64,000 bases of DNA. Origin: Corynebacterium ulcerans (lineage in GTDB: Bacteria > Actinomycetota > Actinomycetes > Mycobacteriales > Mycobacteriaceae). The stretch spans positions 1,984,001 through 2,048,000 of the forward strand of contig NZ_LT906443.1 of the NCBI RefSeq assembly GCF_900187135.1. Direction: 5' to 3'. The notes below the pieces were generated by a model. The model saw nothing but the letters and a program-made list of their open reading frames with translations. It was not told the DNA's origin and did not search any database. Both the position numbers and the translations under genes were made by a program. Positions within the stretch are counted from its first letter, which is position 1, and each line of letters starts with the position of its first letter. This document shows positions 37,275 through 45,304 of the stretch, in pieces.

Positions 37275-38189
37275 ATGTACGACACCCCAGATTTTCGAAC
37301 AGAGTTTAAGATCTTAAACCCGGAGTTGCTTCACGCAATGCCAAAGGTCATTCTTGGCGACGCCGGTGACGCAGCTTACCTCAAAGTCCGGATTCGGGAA
37401 CTGGGCGACGACACCGTTGCTTACTACGAATGCACAGTGCCTCTCGACGCCGCTGACGCCGCCATCGCAGCCGCGGACTCTTCGCCCTTCCCCGTGGGCA
37501 TAATCCTCGATCTTGGCGATCAACCAGCACCACTTGACCACCTCACACACCCGGCAATCCTAGCCTGTGTCACCTCCGACGCCCATACCGCCCGTGCGCT
37601 GCGAGAAAACCTCATCGCCTACGACTTCACTGGCCCACTCGAACAACAAATACATGCCGGCGCCACCCGCATCACTCACGGAATAGAGCTTTTCGACGAC
37701 TTCTGCGTCACCGACGGCGACCTTAAACCCGGACAACTTTCCGCATGGGTTCTGGATCGGCGCCTCCCTGTGCTGACCAATCCCTTCGACGACCTCGAAT
37801 CCGGAGACATCGATGACCTCTCAGATCATCCGCTGCCCCTCATGCATAAGCTTGGTTTCAACGCAGCCTCAGCTCTACTCAGTAGTGATCGCATGATCGA
37901 GCTCGTTGAACACTTTGACTACTCGATCGAAGACCTTTACGCATTAACCATGACGGCGGTCTCCGTCTCCTATCTGCCCGAGCCCGCACGGAGCCAACTG
38001 ATCGAATCAACCATTAGTCCTTTCTTTGCCAGCCTCAGCGACGATGACAACGGCGGAGCAGAAGCAAGCGCGGAAGATAGTGAAAGTAGTAAGGAGAATC
38101 GGAAAGAATCGTCGATTCTTTCCGAACCACCTCTAGAACTCATCGCTGAGATGGGCATCGATCTCAAGGATCTCGGTCTCAACGAATAG
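37275..38189 (+). CDS. Degenerate adenosine-deaminase-like protein
   Basis: This 304-residue protein follows the C-terminal half of adenosine deaminase in outline. RITHGIELFDDF aligns with the RVGHG segment, LPVLTNPFDD with the TSN segment, and DHPLPLMHKLGFNAASALLS with HP-(I/L)-P-L-x-x-LG-(x)-TDDP. MTAVSVSYLPEPARSQLIES aligns with the final helices. The zinc-binding HxH near the N-terminus, the H-x-GE motif and the Asp pair are not seen, so catalysis is unlikely. A palindrome copy encodes NRKESSILSE near the C-terminus. The homology is my reading, not a computed alignment. Confidence 0.6.
   Translation: MYDTPDFRTEFKILNPELLHAMPKVILGDAGDAAYLKVRIRELGDDTVAYYECTVPLDAADAAIAAADSSPFPVGIILDLGDQPAPLDHLTHPAILACVTSDAHTARALRENLIAYDFTGPLEQQIHAGATRITHGIELFDDFCVTDGDLKPGQLSAWVLDRRLPVLTNPFDDLESGDIDDLSDHPLPLMHKLGFNAASALLSSDRMIELVEHFDYSIEDLYALTMTAVSVSYLPEPARSQLIESTISPFFASLSDDDNGGAEASAEDSESSKENRKESSILSEPPLELIAEMGIDLKDLGLNE
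38099..38125. repeat. Dispersed palindrome, copy in the deaminase-like gene
   Basis: Perfect 13-base arms TCGGAAAGAATCG and complement surround a T. It is read in the KESSILS frame. Confidence 0.95.
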
Positions 38190-38203
38190 ATCCCAGAGAA
38201 AAA

Positions 38204-38226
38204 GCCCTACGCATAATGCGTAGGGC
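38204..38226 (-). terminator. Terminator of the unknown minus-strand gene
   Basis: GCCCTACGCA pairs with TGCGTAGGGC around TAA; on the minus strand TTTTTCTC follows. Confidence 0.8.
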
Positions 38227-38251
38227 CGGAAAGAATCGACGATTCTTTCCG
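38227..38251. repeat. Dispersed palindrome between convergent genes
   Basis: Perfect 12-base arms CGGAAAGAATCG and complement surround an A, directly abutting the terminator. Confidence 0.95.
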
Positions 38252-38256
38252 ATTCT

Positions 38257-39492
38257 TTAGAACTTACTAAAGCGCTTGGTCAGCATCGCTTCGAGTTCTT
38301 TCCAACCTTCTGCGTGGTCGTCGAAAGGCGGGGTTGGGGTGTAACCCGATGTTTCGCTGGACCCAAGCATGTAGGAGATGTAATCCTGCATGCGGGGGTT
38401 GGCCAGGAAGTAGGAGTTAAGAGAGTCGTCTGCGGCCCAGTCGGCGGCGTCGGCAAGCAGTTCGTAGGCGCGAGCCATCTGTGCTGTGTCTACTGCATCG
38501 ACGCTGGAGTTGATGTCGCGGGACAAGCCGTTGAAGGAGTAGACGTTGTCGGAGTGGACGGTGACATCGAGCTCTCCGGCGTTCAGCGGAACCATGAGAT
38601 CTTCCCATGTGGAGACTTTTGCGAGGTCGTGGTCGCCGTGTTCGACGAGCCAACGCAAGAGCGCTTTGGACGAAGAGAAGGTGAAGATCTCACCAAATTT
38701 TCCGAGGAAAACGGGCTGTGCCTCAACGTAGGTGCGCAGGGTGTAGAGGGTGCGACCGTCGATTGAGACCTTGATAGGGTCGATGCCGGATGCTGCCCAA
38801 GCGGTGGTGTCGTAGGGGTCGACCTTTTCGGCGTTGGCCTTCTTTTCCTCTTCAGCCTTTTCGCGTGCGACGCGAGCTGCTTCTTCAGCGGCTTTGATCC
38901 GGGTAGAAGCATCCTCGATGGAAGCGGAATCGCCTGTGACGTCTTTGATCGTGATCAGATTGTCTAGGCTATCGACGACAGTGTCCCAGTTGCTCAGGAC
39001 CACACGTCCGATCGCGCTCCATTCCCCAAGTCCATTTTCTCCCGCGAAATGATCGACGCCACGCTCAGGGTTGCTCAGGATGGAGTGAGATGAGAAAAAG
39101 ACGAGGATATCGGTGGTGCCGGTGACGTCGCCAAGGCTGCGCGCAATTTTGAAGTTGCGAGCTACTGCGGAGACGTTGTCATAAGAGGGACGCTCGGCAA
39201 GCAACTGGGGTGTGCCGACGATATCGAATTCTTGGCGTGCAGTGGGAACAACGCGGTTGGCGGCTCCTGCATTAAAAGAGTTCCACTTGGGGTGGTCGTT
39301 AAGGTCGTGCTTTGTGCCGGATTCGAGGAAAAGTAGAAGCTCTTCAGGGGATGCGAATACGTAAAGATCGTCATCTTTTCCGAGGAATGCTTGCCATTCT
39401 GCGCCGTGTTCGCGCCATTCGGGCGCCCAGAGAGTGTAGAAGTCGCCCTCAGTCAGCGACAGTTTGACGGGAACGATTCCTTTATTAGCCAT
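38257..39492 (-). CDS. Conserved protein of unknown function (SAV_915-like arrangement not confirmed)
   Basis: I do not recognise this 411-residue protein with confidence. It looks like a duplication. An N-terminal unit (GIVPVKLSLTEGDFYTLWAP, then DDLYVFASPEELLLFLESG) resembles a unit after residue 235 (IDPIKVSIDGRTLYTLRTYV, then GEIFTFSSSKALLRWLVEHG). A charged helix of about 35 residues (residues 195-230, rich in Ala/Glu/Lys) joins the two. There is no signal peptide or membrane helix, so it is probably cytoplasmic. Some corynebacterial genomes label relatives as primosomal protein, without support that I can see. Confidence 0.6.
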   Translation of the reverse strand: MANKGIVPVKLSLTEGDFYTLWAPEWREHGAEWQAFLGKDDDLYVFASPEELLLFLESGTKHDLNDHPKWNSFNAGAANRVVPTARQEFDIVGTPQLLAERPSYDNVSAVARNFKIARSLGDVTGTTDILVFFSSHSILSNPERGVDHFAGENGLGEWSAIGRVVLSNWDTVVDSLDNLITIKDVTGDSASIEDASTRIKAAEEAARVAREKAEEEKKANAEKVDPYDTTAWAASGIDPIKVSIDGRTLYTLRTYVEAQPVFLGKFGEIFTFSSSKALLRWLVEHGDHDLAKVSTWEDLMVPLNAGELDVTVHSDNVYSFNGLSRDINSSVDAVDTAQMARAYELLADAADWAADDSLNSYFLANPRMQDYISYMLGSSETSGYTPTPPFDDHAEGWKELEAMLTKRFSKF

Positions 39493-39512
39493 GGCTACGT
39501 ATCCTAGCGGGT

Positions 39513-40379
39513 TTAGCCCGTTGGCCGGAAGTAACCCTTAAAAGCCATTCCCATATTCGTTGTACGTAATGGATTTATTTGAACGGGGTCTCCAGCCTCG
39601 ATGATAGTTCCGTCCCCTGCATACATTGCTACATGTCCGTCCCAGACCACGAGATCACCAGGGAGGAGCTGTTCATGGGTTACTTGTGTGCCCACTGTTT
39701 GTTGCTCCGCGAGGCGGGGGAGCTCTACGCCGGCTTGTCGCCAAGCCCATTGCGTGAGACCAGAACAATCGAATCCTGCGGTGGAGGTTCCTCCCCACTG
39801 ATATGGAGTTCCCAAGGCGCTTTTGGCTGCAGTGACTGCCAACGCGCCGGGCGATTGGTGTGTTGGTGTGCTTTCGTTGACATTAGGTGTGTTGGGTTCA
39901 AGAGCTTCAGGGTTAGCGTTGCCTATTTCGGGTATGTCTACCCCGATGCTGGCTAGTCGGTTTAACTCAGTGGTGACGTCGGAAAGCTTGGTAGAAGCTG
40001 TATGCAGGCGCGCGTAGGCAAGTCGAACGTATATGTCCGGGAGTGCCGTGATTTCTGCCAGTGCGGGTGCTGAAATAGCAGGGATTGGGCTAAAAACTCG
40101 GGGTAATAACAGTGCTGCTTCTTTAAGGAAATCAGCCGCCATGTGACCTAGCTCTGCGCGAACTGCATCGATTTCAGCATGGGCTCGGGGGAGTAAGCGA
40201 TGCGCGCGTTCTATGTCGGTGGCTAGTCGGCGCGCGTCGTCGACAAGCTTAGGATGAGAGCCGAAAGCTGCGGCTAGGGGAACAGCGGCGTGGAAGAGAG
40301 GAACGCAGGGCAGCGTGAGTCGTTGTGCAGGCGGAGCGAGTGCGCTCAGCATGGAAACGACTGCTGCGAGGTTAATCAC
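39513..40379 (-). CDS. NlpC/P60-domain cell-wall hydrolase
   Basis: This 288-residue protein has a helical N-terminal region (residues 1-135), a Pro/Asn-rich linker and a C-terminal NlpC/P60 cysteine peptidase domain. The catalytic Cys is in TAGFDCSGLTQWAWRQAG and the His in VVWDGHVAMYAG. Such domains cleave peptidoglycan stem peptides. No clear signal peptide is seen, so export could depend on another route. It overlaps the preceding 91-residue helical protein gene by 4 bases. Confidence 0.82.
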   Translation of the reverse strand: MINLAAVVSMLSALAPPAQRLTLPCVPLFHAAVPLAAAFGSHPKLVDDARRLATDIERAHRLLPRAHAEIDAVRAELGHMAADFLKEAALLLPRVFSPIPAISAPALAEITALPDIYVRLAYARLHTASTKLSDVTTELNRLASIGVDIPEIGNANPEALEPNTPNVNESTPTHQSPGALAVTAAKSALGTPYQWGGTSTAGFDCSGLTQWAWRQAGVELPRLAEQQTVGTQVTHEQLLPGDLVVWDGHVAMYAGDGTIIEAGDPVQINPLRTTNMGMAFKGYFRPTG

Positions 40380-40651
40380 AATGACTCCAGTGAGGCCGCA
40401 AGGGAGGCGTCGGTGTTCTCTATAGTTTCGAGGTTGCGTAGCGCCGTGGCTGCGAGACTTTCTGCGCGGGAACAGTGCTCTGTAGCTCGCGCCATAAAAG
40501 CCTCAACGCAGCTGTTATAAGCAGCAAAGAAACTGCCAAGCTCGGGAAGGCTTGCTCCGGCATTGTGCACGATAGGGGCAAGGGCGGTGGCGTCGTCGAC
40601 AAGCTTGGCAATGAGCGTGCGTGCGTGGTCTGGCTCGATCCTCATGAACAC
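40376..40651 (-). CDS. Small helical protein paired with the NlpC/P60 hydrolase
   Basis: This 91-residue, almost all-helical protein (IEPDHARTLIAKLVDDATAL, then SFFAAYNSCVEAFMARATEH) is about the size of WXG100/ESX-type proteins, although no WXG motif is present. Its stop overlaps the start of the hydrolase gene, so the two are translated together. An export partner or a type VII-like substrate is only a suggestion. The divergent neighbour is upp. Confidence 0.6.
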   Translation of the reverse strand: MFMRIEPDHARTLIAKLVDDATALAPIVHNAGASLPELGSFFAAYNSCVEAFMARATEHCSRAESLAATALRNLETIENTDASLAASLESL

Positions 40652-40700
40652 TTAGACGTTTGCGAGCGTAGTTCTGGTTCCCTGTCATAAGGAGGCTACG

Positions 40701-41345
40701 ATGGAGGACATGGAGATTACGATCGTTGACCACCCCCTTGCGGCGTCCCGACTAAGTATTATGCGAGATAAGCGCACCGATAACGCTGGCTTCCGTGCAG
40801 CGTTGGCCGACCTTGGCGCGATGCTGATCTATGAGGCCTCCCGAGAGCTGGAGGTGGAAAACTTTCCGATGAGCACCCCTGTGGCTGAGACCCAGGGGAT
40901 TAGGCTGCAAGATCCACCTATCATTGTTCCGATCATTCGTGCAGGCCTGGGCATGGTAGATCCAGCGTTGTCGATGATCCCTGACGCTCAGGTTGGTTTC
41001 CTTGGTCTTGCTCGAGATGAAGAAACCCATGAGCCGGTGCCGTACCTGGAAGCGCTTCCGGCGGACCTCTCCGGACGCACAGTGTTCTGCGTGGACCCTA
41101 TGCTGGCTACGGGCGGATCGCTACTGCACGCGATTAAATTGTTGGCAGATCGTGGTGCGACGGATATTACCGCGGTATGCATGGTGTCTGCTCAGGCCGG
41201 AGTCGATGCACTTGCTAACTCGGGATTACCGTGCCGATTAGTCACCGCGACGATCGATCCTGAGCTCAACGAGAATGCATATATCGTGCCGGGCCTTGGT
41301 GATGCTGGCGACCGTCTCTACGGGCCACGAAATATTGATCTTTAG
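40701..41345 (+). CDS. upp: Uracil phosphoribosyltransferase
   Basis: This 214-residue pyrimidine-salvage enzyme converts uracil and PRPP to UMP. Motifs are [20 protein letters not shown], the PRPP-binding [20 protein letters not shown] and the uracil-binding [27 protein letters not shown] lies six bases before the ATG at 40701. Confidence 0.96.
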   Translation: MEDMEITIVDHPLAASRLSIMRDKRTDNAGFRAALADLGAMLIYEASRELEVENFPMSTPVAETQGIRLQDPPIIVPIIRAGLGMVDPALSMIPDAQVGFLGLARDEETHEPVPYLEALPADLSGRTVFCVDPMLATGGSLLHAIKLLADRGATDITAVCMVSAQAGVDALANSGLPCRLVTATIDPELNENAYIVPGLGDAGDRLYGPRNIDL

Positions 41346-41497
41346 CACTTAGCTTATCGACGCGCCAGGTCGCGTTTTTCCAGGCGTACACAACGCCTGC
41401 CACTGCCTATAACACTTAAATTATTGGTCCGCCGCAAGCCGTATTAGAATTGAGGAATATTTTCCAACGGGGCTCCGGCAGCAATGGTCAAGGTATT

Positions 41498-41513
41498 GCA
41501 CAATATATTGTGC
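41498..41513. promoter_or_regulatory. Perfect 16-base palindrome upstream of the XRE regulator
   Basis: GCACAATATATTGTGC is its own complement and overlaps a TTGCAC -35-like element. It lies about 35 bases before the preferred start of the following gene, as expected for an autoregulatory operator. Confidence 0.6.
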
Positions 41514-41548
41514 GGACTTTGCCTATTGCGGTGGGCAGTGTGTGTTGC

Positions 41549-41986
41549 ATGGTGAATGGTTGGCAGCAGTGGCCGAGTTTTGGTCACGCGTTGAGCGTGC
41601 GGTTGCGCACCCTTCGCAAGATGCGAGGCCTGAGCCAGGACCGGCTTGCAGAACTTTCAGATGTGAGCCGTAACCAAATCTCCAACCTTGAGCGCAATGA
41701 GAATAGCGCTACTAAATCCGCTGATCCTACGATGTCCACTGTTTATCGTTTGGCCCGAGCTCTGCACGTGCCGCCTGCGGTGCTTTTGCCCGCAGCAACG
41801 GACATTGTGCAAGATATCTGCAAAGACAACGCTGCTGATCTTGAAGTGGACCTCGTATGGCCCGCAGCCCCTGAAGACACATTGGCTTTTGATATTCAGC
41901 ATCTTTATGGGCTGCGGATGGGGGAGAATCCACGATTCGTTGATCCTTCGGGTCCTCAAGCAATACCTGGAGATACCGTCGGCTGA
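41549..41986 (+). CDS. XRE-family transcriptional regulator
   Basis: This regulator of about 145 residues has an N-terminal helix-turn-helix (LRTLRKMRGLSQDRLAELSD, VSRNQISNLERNE), followed by TVYRLARALHVPPAVLLPAA. The frame is open from 41450, but the ATG at 41549 leaves the palindromic operator upstream and non-coding. Near the C-terminus MGENPRFVDPSG overlaps a degenerate palindrome copy (41921-41941). Target genes other than itself are unknown. Confidence 0.75.
   Translation: MVNGWQQWPSFGHALSVRLRTLRKMRGLSQDRLAELSDVSRNQISNLERNENSATKSADPTMSTVYRLARALHVPPAVLLPAATDIVQDICKDNAADLEVDLVWPAAPEDTLAFDIQHLYGLRMGENPRFVDPSGPQAIPGDTVG
41921..41941. repeat. Degenerate palindrome copy in the XRE gene
   Basis: GGGAGAATCCACGATTCGTT retains GAATC and CGATTC but little of the outer arms. 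Confidence 0.4.
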
Positions 41987-42020
41987 TTTTTATGTCTGCG
42001 TATAACCACACTAAAAACCG

Positions 42021-43622
42021 CTAAAAGCGCAGCGCCCGATTTCGCACCTCGTTGCACAACTGCGCAAGGAGTTCTTCAGCTTGCTCAACGCTGGTAGCCT
42101 GCGACACCTCCACATACATTTTGACTTTAGACTCAGTGCCCGATGCTCGGACAATAGCTCTAATTGAGGCGTCTTTGTTGCTGCCGCTGAGCTTGAGTCC
42201 ACGAATCTCCGGCAGCTGCGTGGCTGTGACAGTAATACCGGCAAGGCACTCCGGTGGGTTGGCGATCCAATCGGAAACAAGCTCTGTGGGGTCGATGGTC
42301 CTTACCGCGATCTGGGTGCCGGTGAAATAACCATATTGGCGATACAGGTCATGCAGCGCACGATGCAATCCCACTCCTAGCCCCTTAAGTTCCGCGGCCC
42401 ACGCACAGGCTACGAGGGCCGTGACCACGCCATCTTTGTCTCCCACTCGATGCAAATCGGGGGCTACACCATTTGCTTCCTCACACGCATAGGCGATCCC
42501 GCCATCTTGTGCGACGGAAGCGGCTGCGGCTGCCAGGTTTTTAAAGCCGGTGGGGGTTTCTTGATACAACCATCCTCGATCCTTAGCCATCACACTAAGC
42601 AGCTGAGAAGAGACGATAGTGGTAGCCACGACTGGTTGTGGCTCAGCATCTTCTGGAGTCCAATTGGGAACAAGGCGAGCCGCCAGTAACGGGCCTAGCT
42701 CGTCGCCCCTGAGCATACGGAGGGTACCGTCTTCGGTGCGGATTCCCACGGCGCAGCGATCGGCATCTGGGTCTAGCGCGATGAGAATGTCGGCGTCGGT
42801 GGCTTCCCCATGCTCTAGTAACGCCGCCACTGCCGCGGGTTCCTCTGGGTTGGGAAAGTCCACCGTGGGGAAAGTGGGGTCGGGGTACAGCTGGGAATAG
42901 ACGGGAAAGACGTGTGCAAAGCCTGCGGCCTGAAGGCACACTTGTAACGTACGTCCACCCACGCCATGCATGGCAGTAAAAGCGACGCGAAGATTAGCGC
43001 GGTCGGAATTGACGCGTAAGAGATCTGATTGGGCGGGGATGATCGTGGAGACTGCGTCATCGATGTAGCGGCGTAGGAGATCTGAGCTTGGTCGCACAGA
43101 GACGCGGGGTATCTGGAAAGAATCGTCTATTCCATCATAAATAGCTTCGATGCGACGCGCGCTGGCGTCGATAAGCTGCCTGCCGTTGTGGCAGTAGACT
43201 TTGTAGCCGTTATCCGCAGCGGGGTTGTGAGATGCGGTGATCTGAACGCCGCCATCGAGATCCCAAGTGCGGATGAGCCAGGGGATGAGTTGGGTGGGGG
43301 CAGGCATAGGCATAAGGAAGACTTCGAAGCCGGCGCCGGCGAACACCTCTGCTGTTGCGGTGGCAAATGCGTGTGAACCATAGCGGGCGTCGTACCCCAC
43401 AGCAACGCGCAGTGGAGCGGCATCATCGTGGAAGACGTCGCCGATTCCCTTGACCGGATCCTGAGGATACGTTCTTGCGTGATGTGTAGGGGAAGCTGCG
43501 GCTTCCTCCGCTAACCACATGGCCACTGCTGATGTGAATTTAGTGACGTTTCCTACGTTCATCTGGTTGGAGGCTGGCCCCACGGGGGCACGGACGCCTG
43601 CTGTGCCAAATCTTAAGGACAT
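42021..43622 (-). CDS. pmmB: Phosphoglucomutase/phosphomannomutase-family enzyme
   Basis: This 533-residue alpha-D-phosphohexomutase has the phosphoserine loop GVQITASHNPAADNGYKVY, the metal-binding DPDADRCAVGI and the sugar-binding EEANG (YACEEANGVAPD). The phosphate-binding RASGTESKVKMYVEV lies at the C-terminus. Substrate could be glucose- or mannose-phosphate; the pmmB name follows mycobacterial usage and is tentative. A palindrome copy encodes DGIDDSFQIP in the first domain. Confidence 0.87.
   Translation of the reverse strand: MSLRFGTAGVRAPVGPASNQMNVGNVTKFTSAVAMWLAEEAAASPTHHARTYPQDPVKGIGDVFHDDAAPLRVAVGYDARYGSHAFATATAEVFAGAGFEVFLMPMPAPTQLIPWLIRTWDLDGGVQITASHNPAADNGYKVYCHNGRQLIDASARRIEAIYDGIDDSFQIPRVSVRPSSDLLRRYIDDAVSTIIPAQSDLLRVNSDRANLRVAFTAMHGVGGRTLQVCLQAAGFAHVFPVYSQLYPDPTFPTVDFPNPEEPAAVAALLEHGEATDADILIALDPDADRCAVGIRTEDGTLRMLRGDELGPLLAARLVPNWTPEDAEPQPVVATTIVSSQLLSVMAKDRGWLYQETPTGFKNLAAAAASVAQDGGIAYACEEANGVAPDLHRVGDKDGVVTALVACAWAAELKGLGVGLHRALHDLYRQYGYFTGTQIAVRTIDPTELVSDWIANPPECLAGITVTATQLPEIRGLKLSGSNKDASIRAIVRASGTESKVKMYVEVSQATSVEQAEELLAQLCNEVRNRALRF
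43115..43133. repeat. Dispersed palindrome, copy in pmmB
   Basis: GGAAAGAATCG, T, CTATTCCA is shortened on one side. It is read in the IDDSF frame on the minus strand. Confidence 0.8.
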
Positions 43623-43965
43623 GTTTTGCCTCTTTTCTCACGTGAACTGGTGAAACGGATAAGAACTGTGAGGTCACGGAAGGATCGACCGAGGTGTCGC
43701 TAACCTGAATTTATAAGTTTAGAGATTTCTTTCCTTGTGCGTCGTGGGAATTAACTGTGTTCTGGGTCGGATGGTCGCCTTTGTGCGCTTGTCGTAGCGA
43801 TCCTGCGTGCATAGTCGCGCATGCCAGTTACCACTCGTTCCGAGACACTACTGATGCAGTACGGCTGCAGTATGTTTGCTACGCAATGCTAGCTTGGCCA
43901 CTATATGGGTAGCTTTCAGTGGTTGACCCTCTAGGATGAGCAGTCGAGAAAGAAAGGGGTTGGTC
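43623..43965. other. Divergent promoter region between pmmB and the amidohydrolase gene
   Basis: About 340 bases hold no convincing gene. The part near 43710-43740 is AT-rich, and AAAGGGG at about 43953-43959 is the ribosome-binding site of the next gene. Confidence 0.5.
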
Positions 43966-45162
43966 GTGGCTACTACGATTTCCGAGCATGTGAACGCTTG
44001 GATCGCGGATCATCAGGAGGAGGTGATCGGGTGGCGCAGGCATCTGCATCGTCACCCGGAGCTATCCCATATGGAGTTTGCTACCACTGACTTCATTGCA
44101 GAGACTCTCATCTCTTATGGTCTGACCCCGCACAGGTTTCCCACGACTGGCTTGATGGTAGACGTTGGCCCAGAGACGGAAGAAAAGTTGGCGTTCCGGG
44201 CAGACATAGATGCGCTGCCCATTAGCGAGCAGAACGACCTTGACTTTGCCTCCACCAATGCCGGGGTCATGCATGCGTGTGGGCACGATATCCACACAAC
44301 AATAGCCCTAGCTACTGCTTGTGCACTTGCATCGGCGGAGCTGAGCATAGGTGTTCGCGTGATCTTTCAGCCGGCAGAGGAAGTCATGGATGGCGGTGCG
44401 CCGGATGTCATTAAATATGGAGCGTTAGAGGGAATAGTTAATATCTTTGCAATCCACGCCGAGCCCAAACTTAAGGTCGGTTACGTAGGGGTGCGCGCAG
44501 GGGCCATTACCAGCGCATCTGATGTTGTTGAGGTTCATATCGCGGGGCCAGGTGGTCACAGCTCACGTCCGCATCTCACGGTGGACATCGTGTACGCGCT
44601 TTCCAAGTTGGTGATCGACCTGCCCGGTTTACTTTCTCGGCGCGTGGATCCCCGTACTGGCACAGTATTAGTTTTTGGATCTATTAATGCAGGGTATGCG
44701 CCGAATGCCATTCCGGAATCCGGCTCAGTAACCGGTACGATTCGCACCGCGGACATTACAGTATGGCGGAAGATGGGGGAGCTTCTGCGCGAACTTATTC
44801 CACAGATCCTTGCGTCTACAGGGTGCGAGGTATCTATCGTTCACCACAAGGGGGTCCCTCCGGTACTCAATGATGACGTGGCTACAGCAGTGCTTGCCGA
44901 CGCCGCCCGCAGCATCGATCCCAACGCAGTCGTGCAGGCGCCGCAGTCATCGGGCGGTGAAGACTTTTCGTGGTACCTCGAACATGTGCCGGGTTCGATG
45001 GCACGTCTGGGATGCTGGGACGGGGCAGGAGAGCCCGGTGATCTGCATCAGGCGGACATCCTCATAGATGAGCGCTGTATTGCTGTTGGAGTTAAATTAT
45101 TCGGCGCAGTCGCGGAGAGGTATAACCACAACGCTGAACTCTTTTCAAAGCCTTCGTTGTGA
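43966..45162 (+). CDS. M20-family amidohydrolase
   Basis: This 398-residue zinc peptidase/amidohydrolase is of the M20D (hippurate hydrolase, IAA-amino-acid hydrolase) type. Visible motifs are WRRHLHRHPELSHMEF, FRADIDALPI, the metal-binding MHACGHDIHTTIALA, FQPAEEVMDGG and GGEDFSWYLEHVPG. The GTG at 43966 has AAAGGGG upstream; an ATG at 43936 is possible. The substrate is an N-acyl amino acid or peptide, not known more precisely. Confidence 0.87.
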   Translation: MATTISEHVNAWIADHQEEVIGWRRHLHRHPELSHMEFATTDFIAETLISYGLTPHRFPTTGLMVDVGPETEEKLAFRADIDALPISEQNDLDFASTNAGVMHACGHDIHTTIALATACALASAELSIGVRVIFQPAEEVMDGGAPDVIKYGALEGIVNIFAIHAEPKLKVGYVGVRAGAITSASDVVEVHIAGPGGHSSRPHLTVDIVYALSKLVIDLPGLLSRRVDPRTGTVLVFGSINAGYAPNAIPESGSVTGTIRTADITVWRKMGELLRELIPQILASTGCEVSIVHHKGVPPVLNDDVATAVLADAARSIDPNAVVQAPQSSGGEDFSWYLEHVPGSMARLGCWDGAGEPGDLHQADILIDERCIAVGVKLFGAVAERYNHNAELFSKPSL

Positions 45163-45304
45163 GACGCCGGGGTGGCGTCGAGAAGCTCAAGGCTGAGCTG
45201 CCCCTGTTTTACCCGCGGACTTGTCGTATATCACAAGACAGGCCATGTGCTGCGTTAGACTATGTGCGGATGAACTAACCAGCCCACCCATGTCTGGAGG
45301 AATT

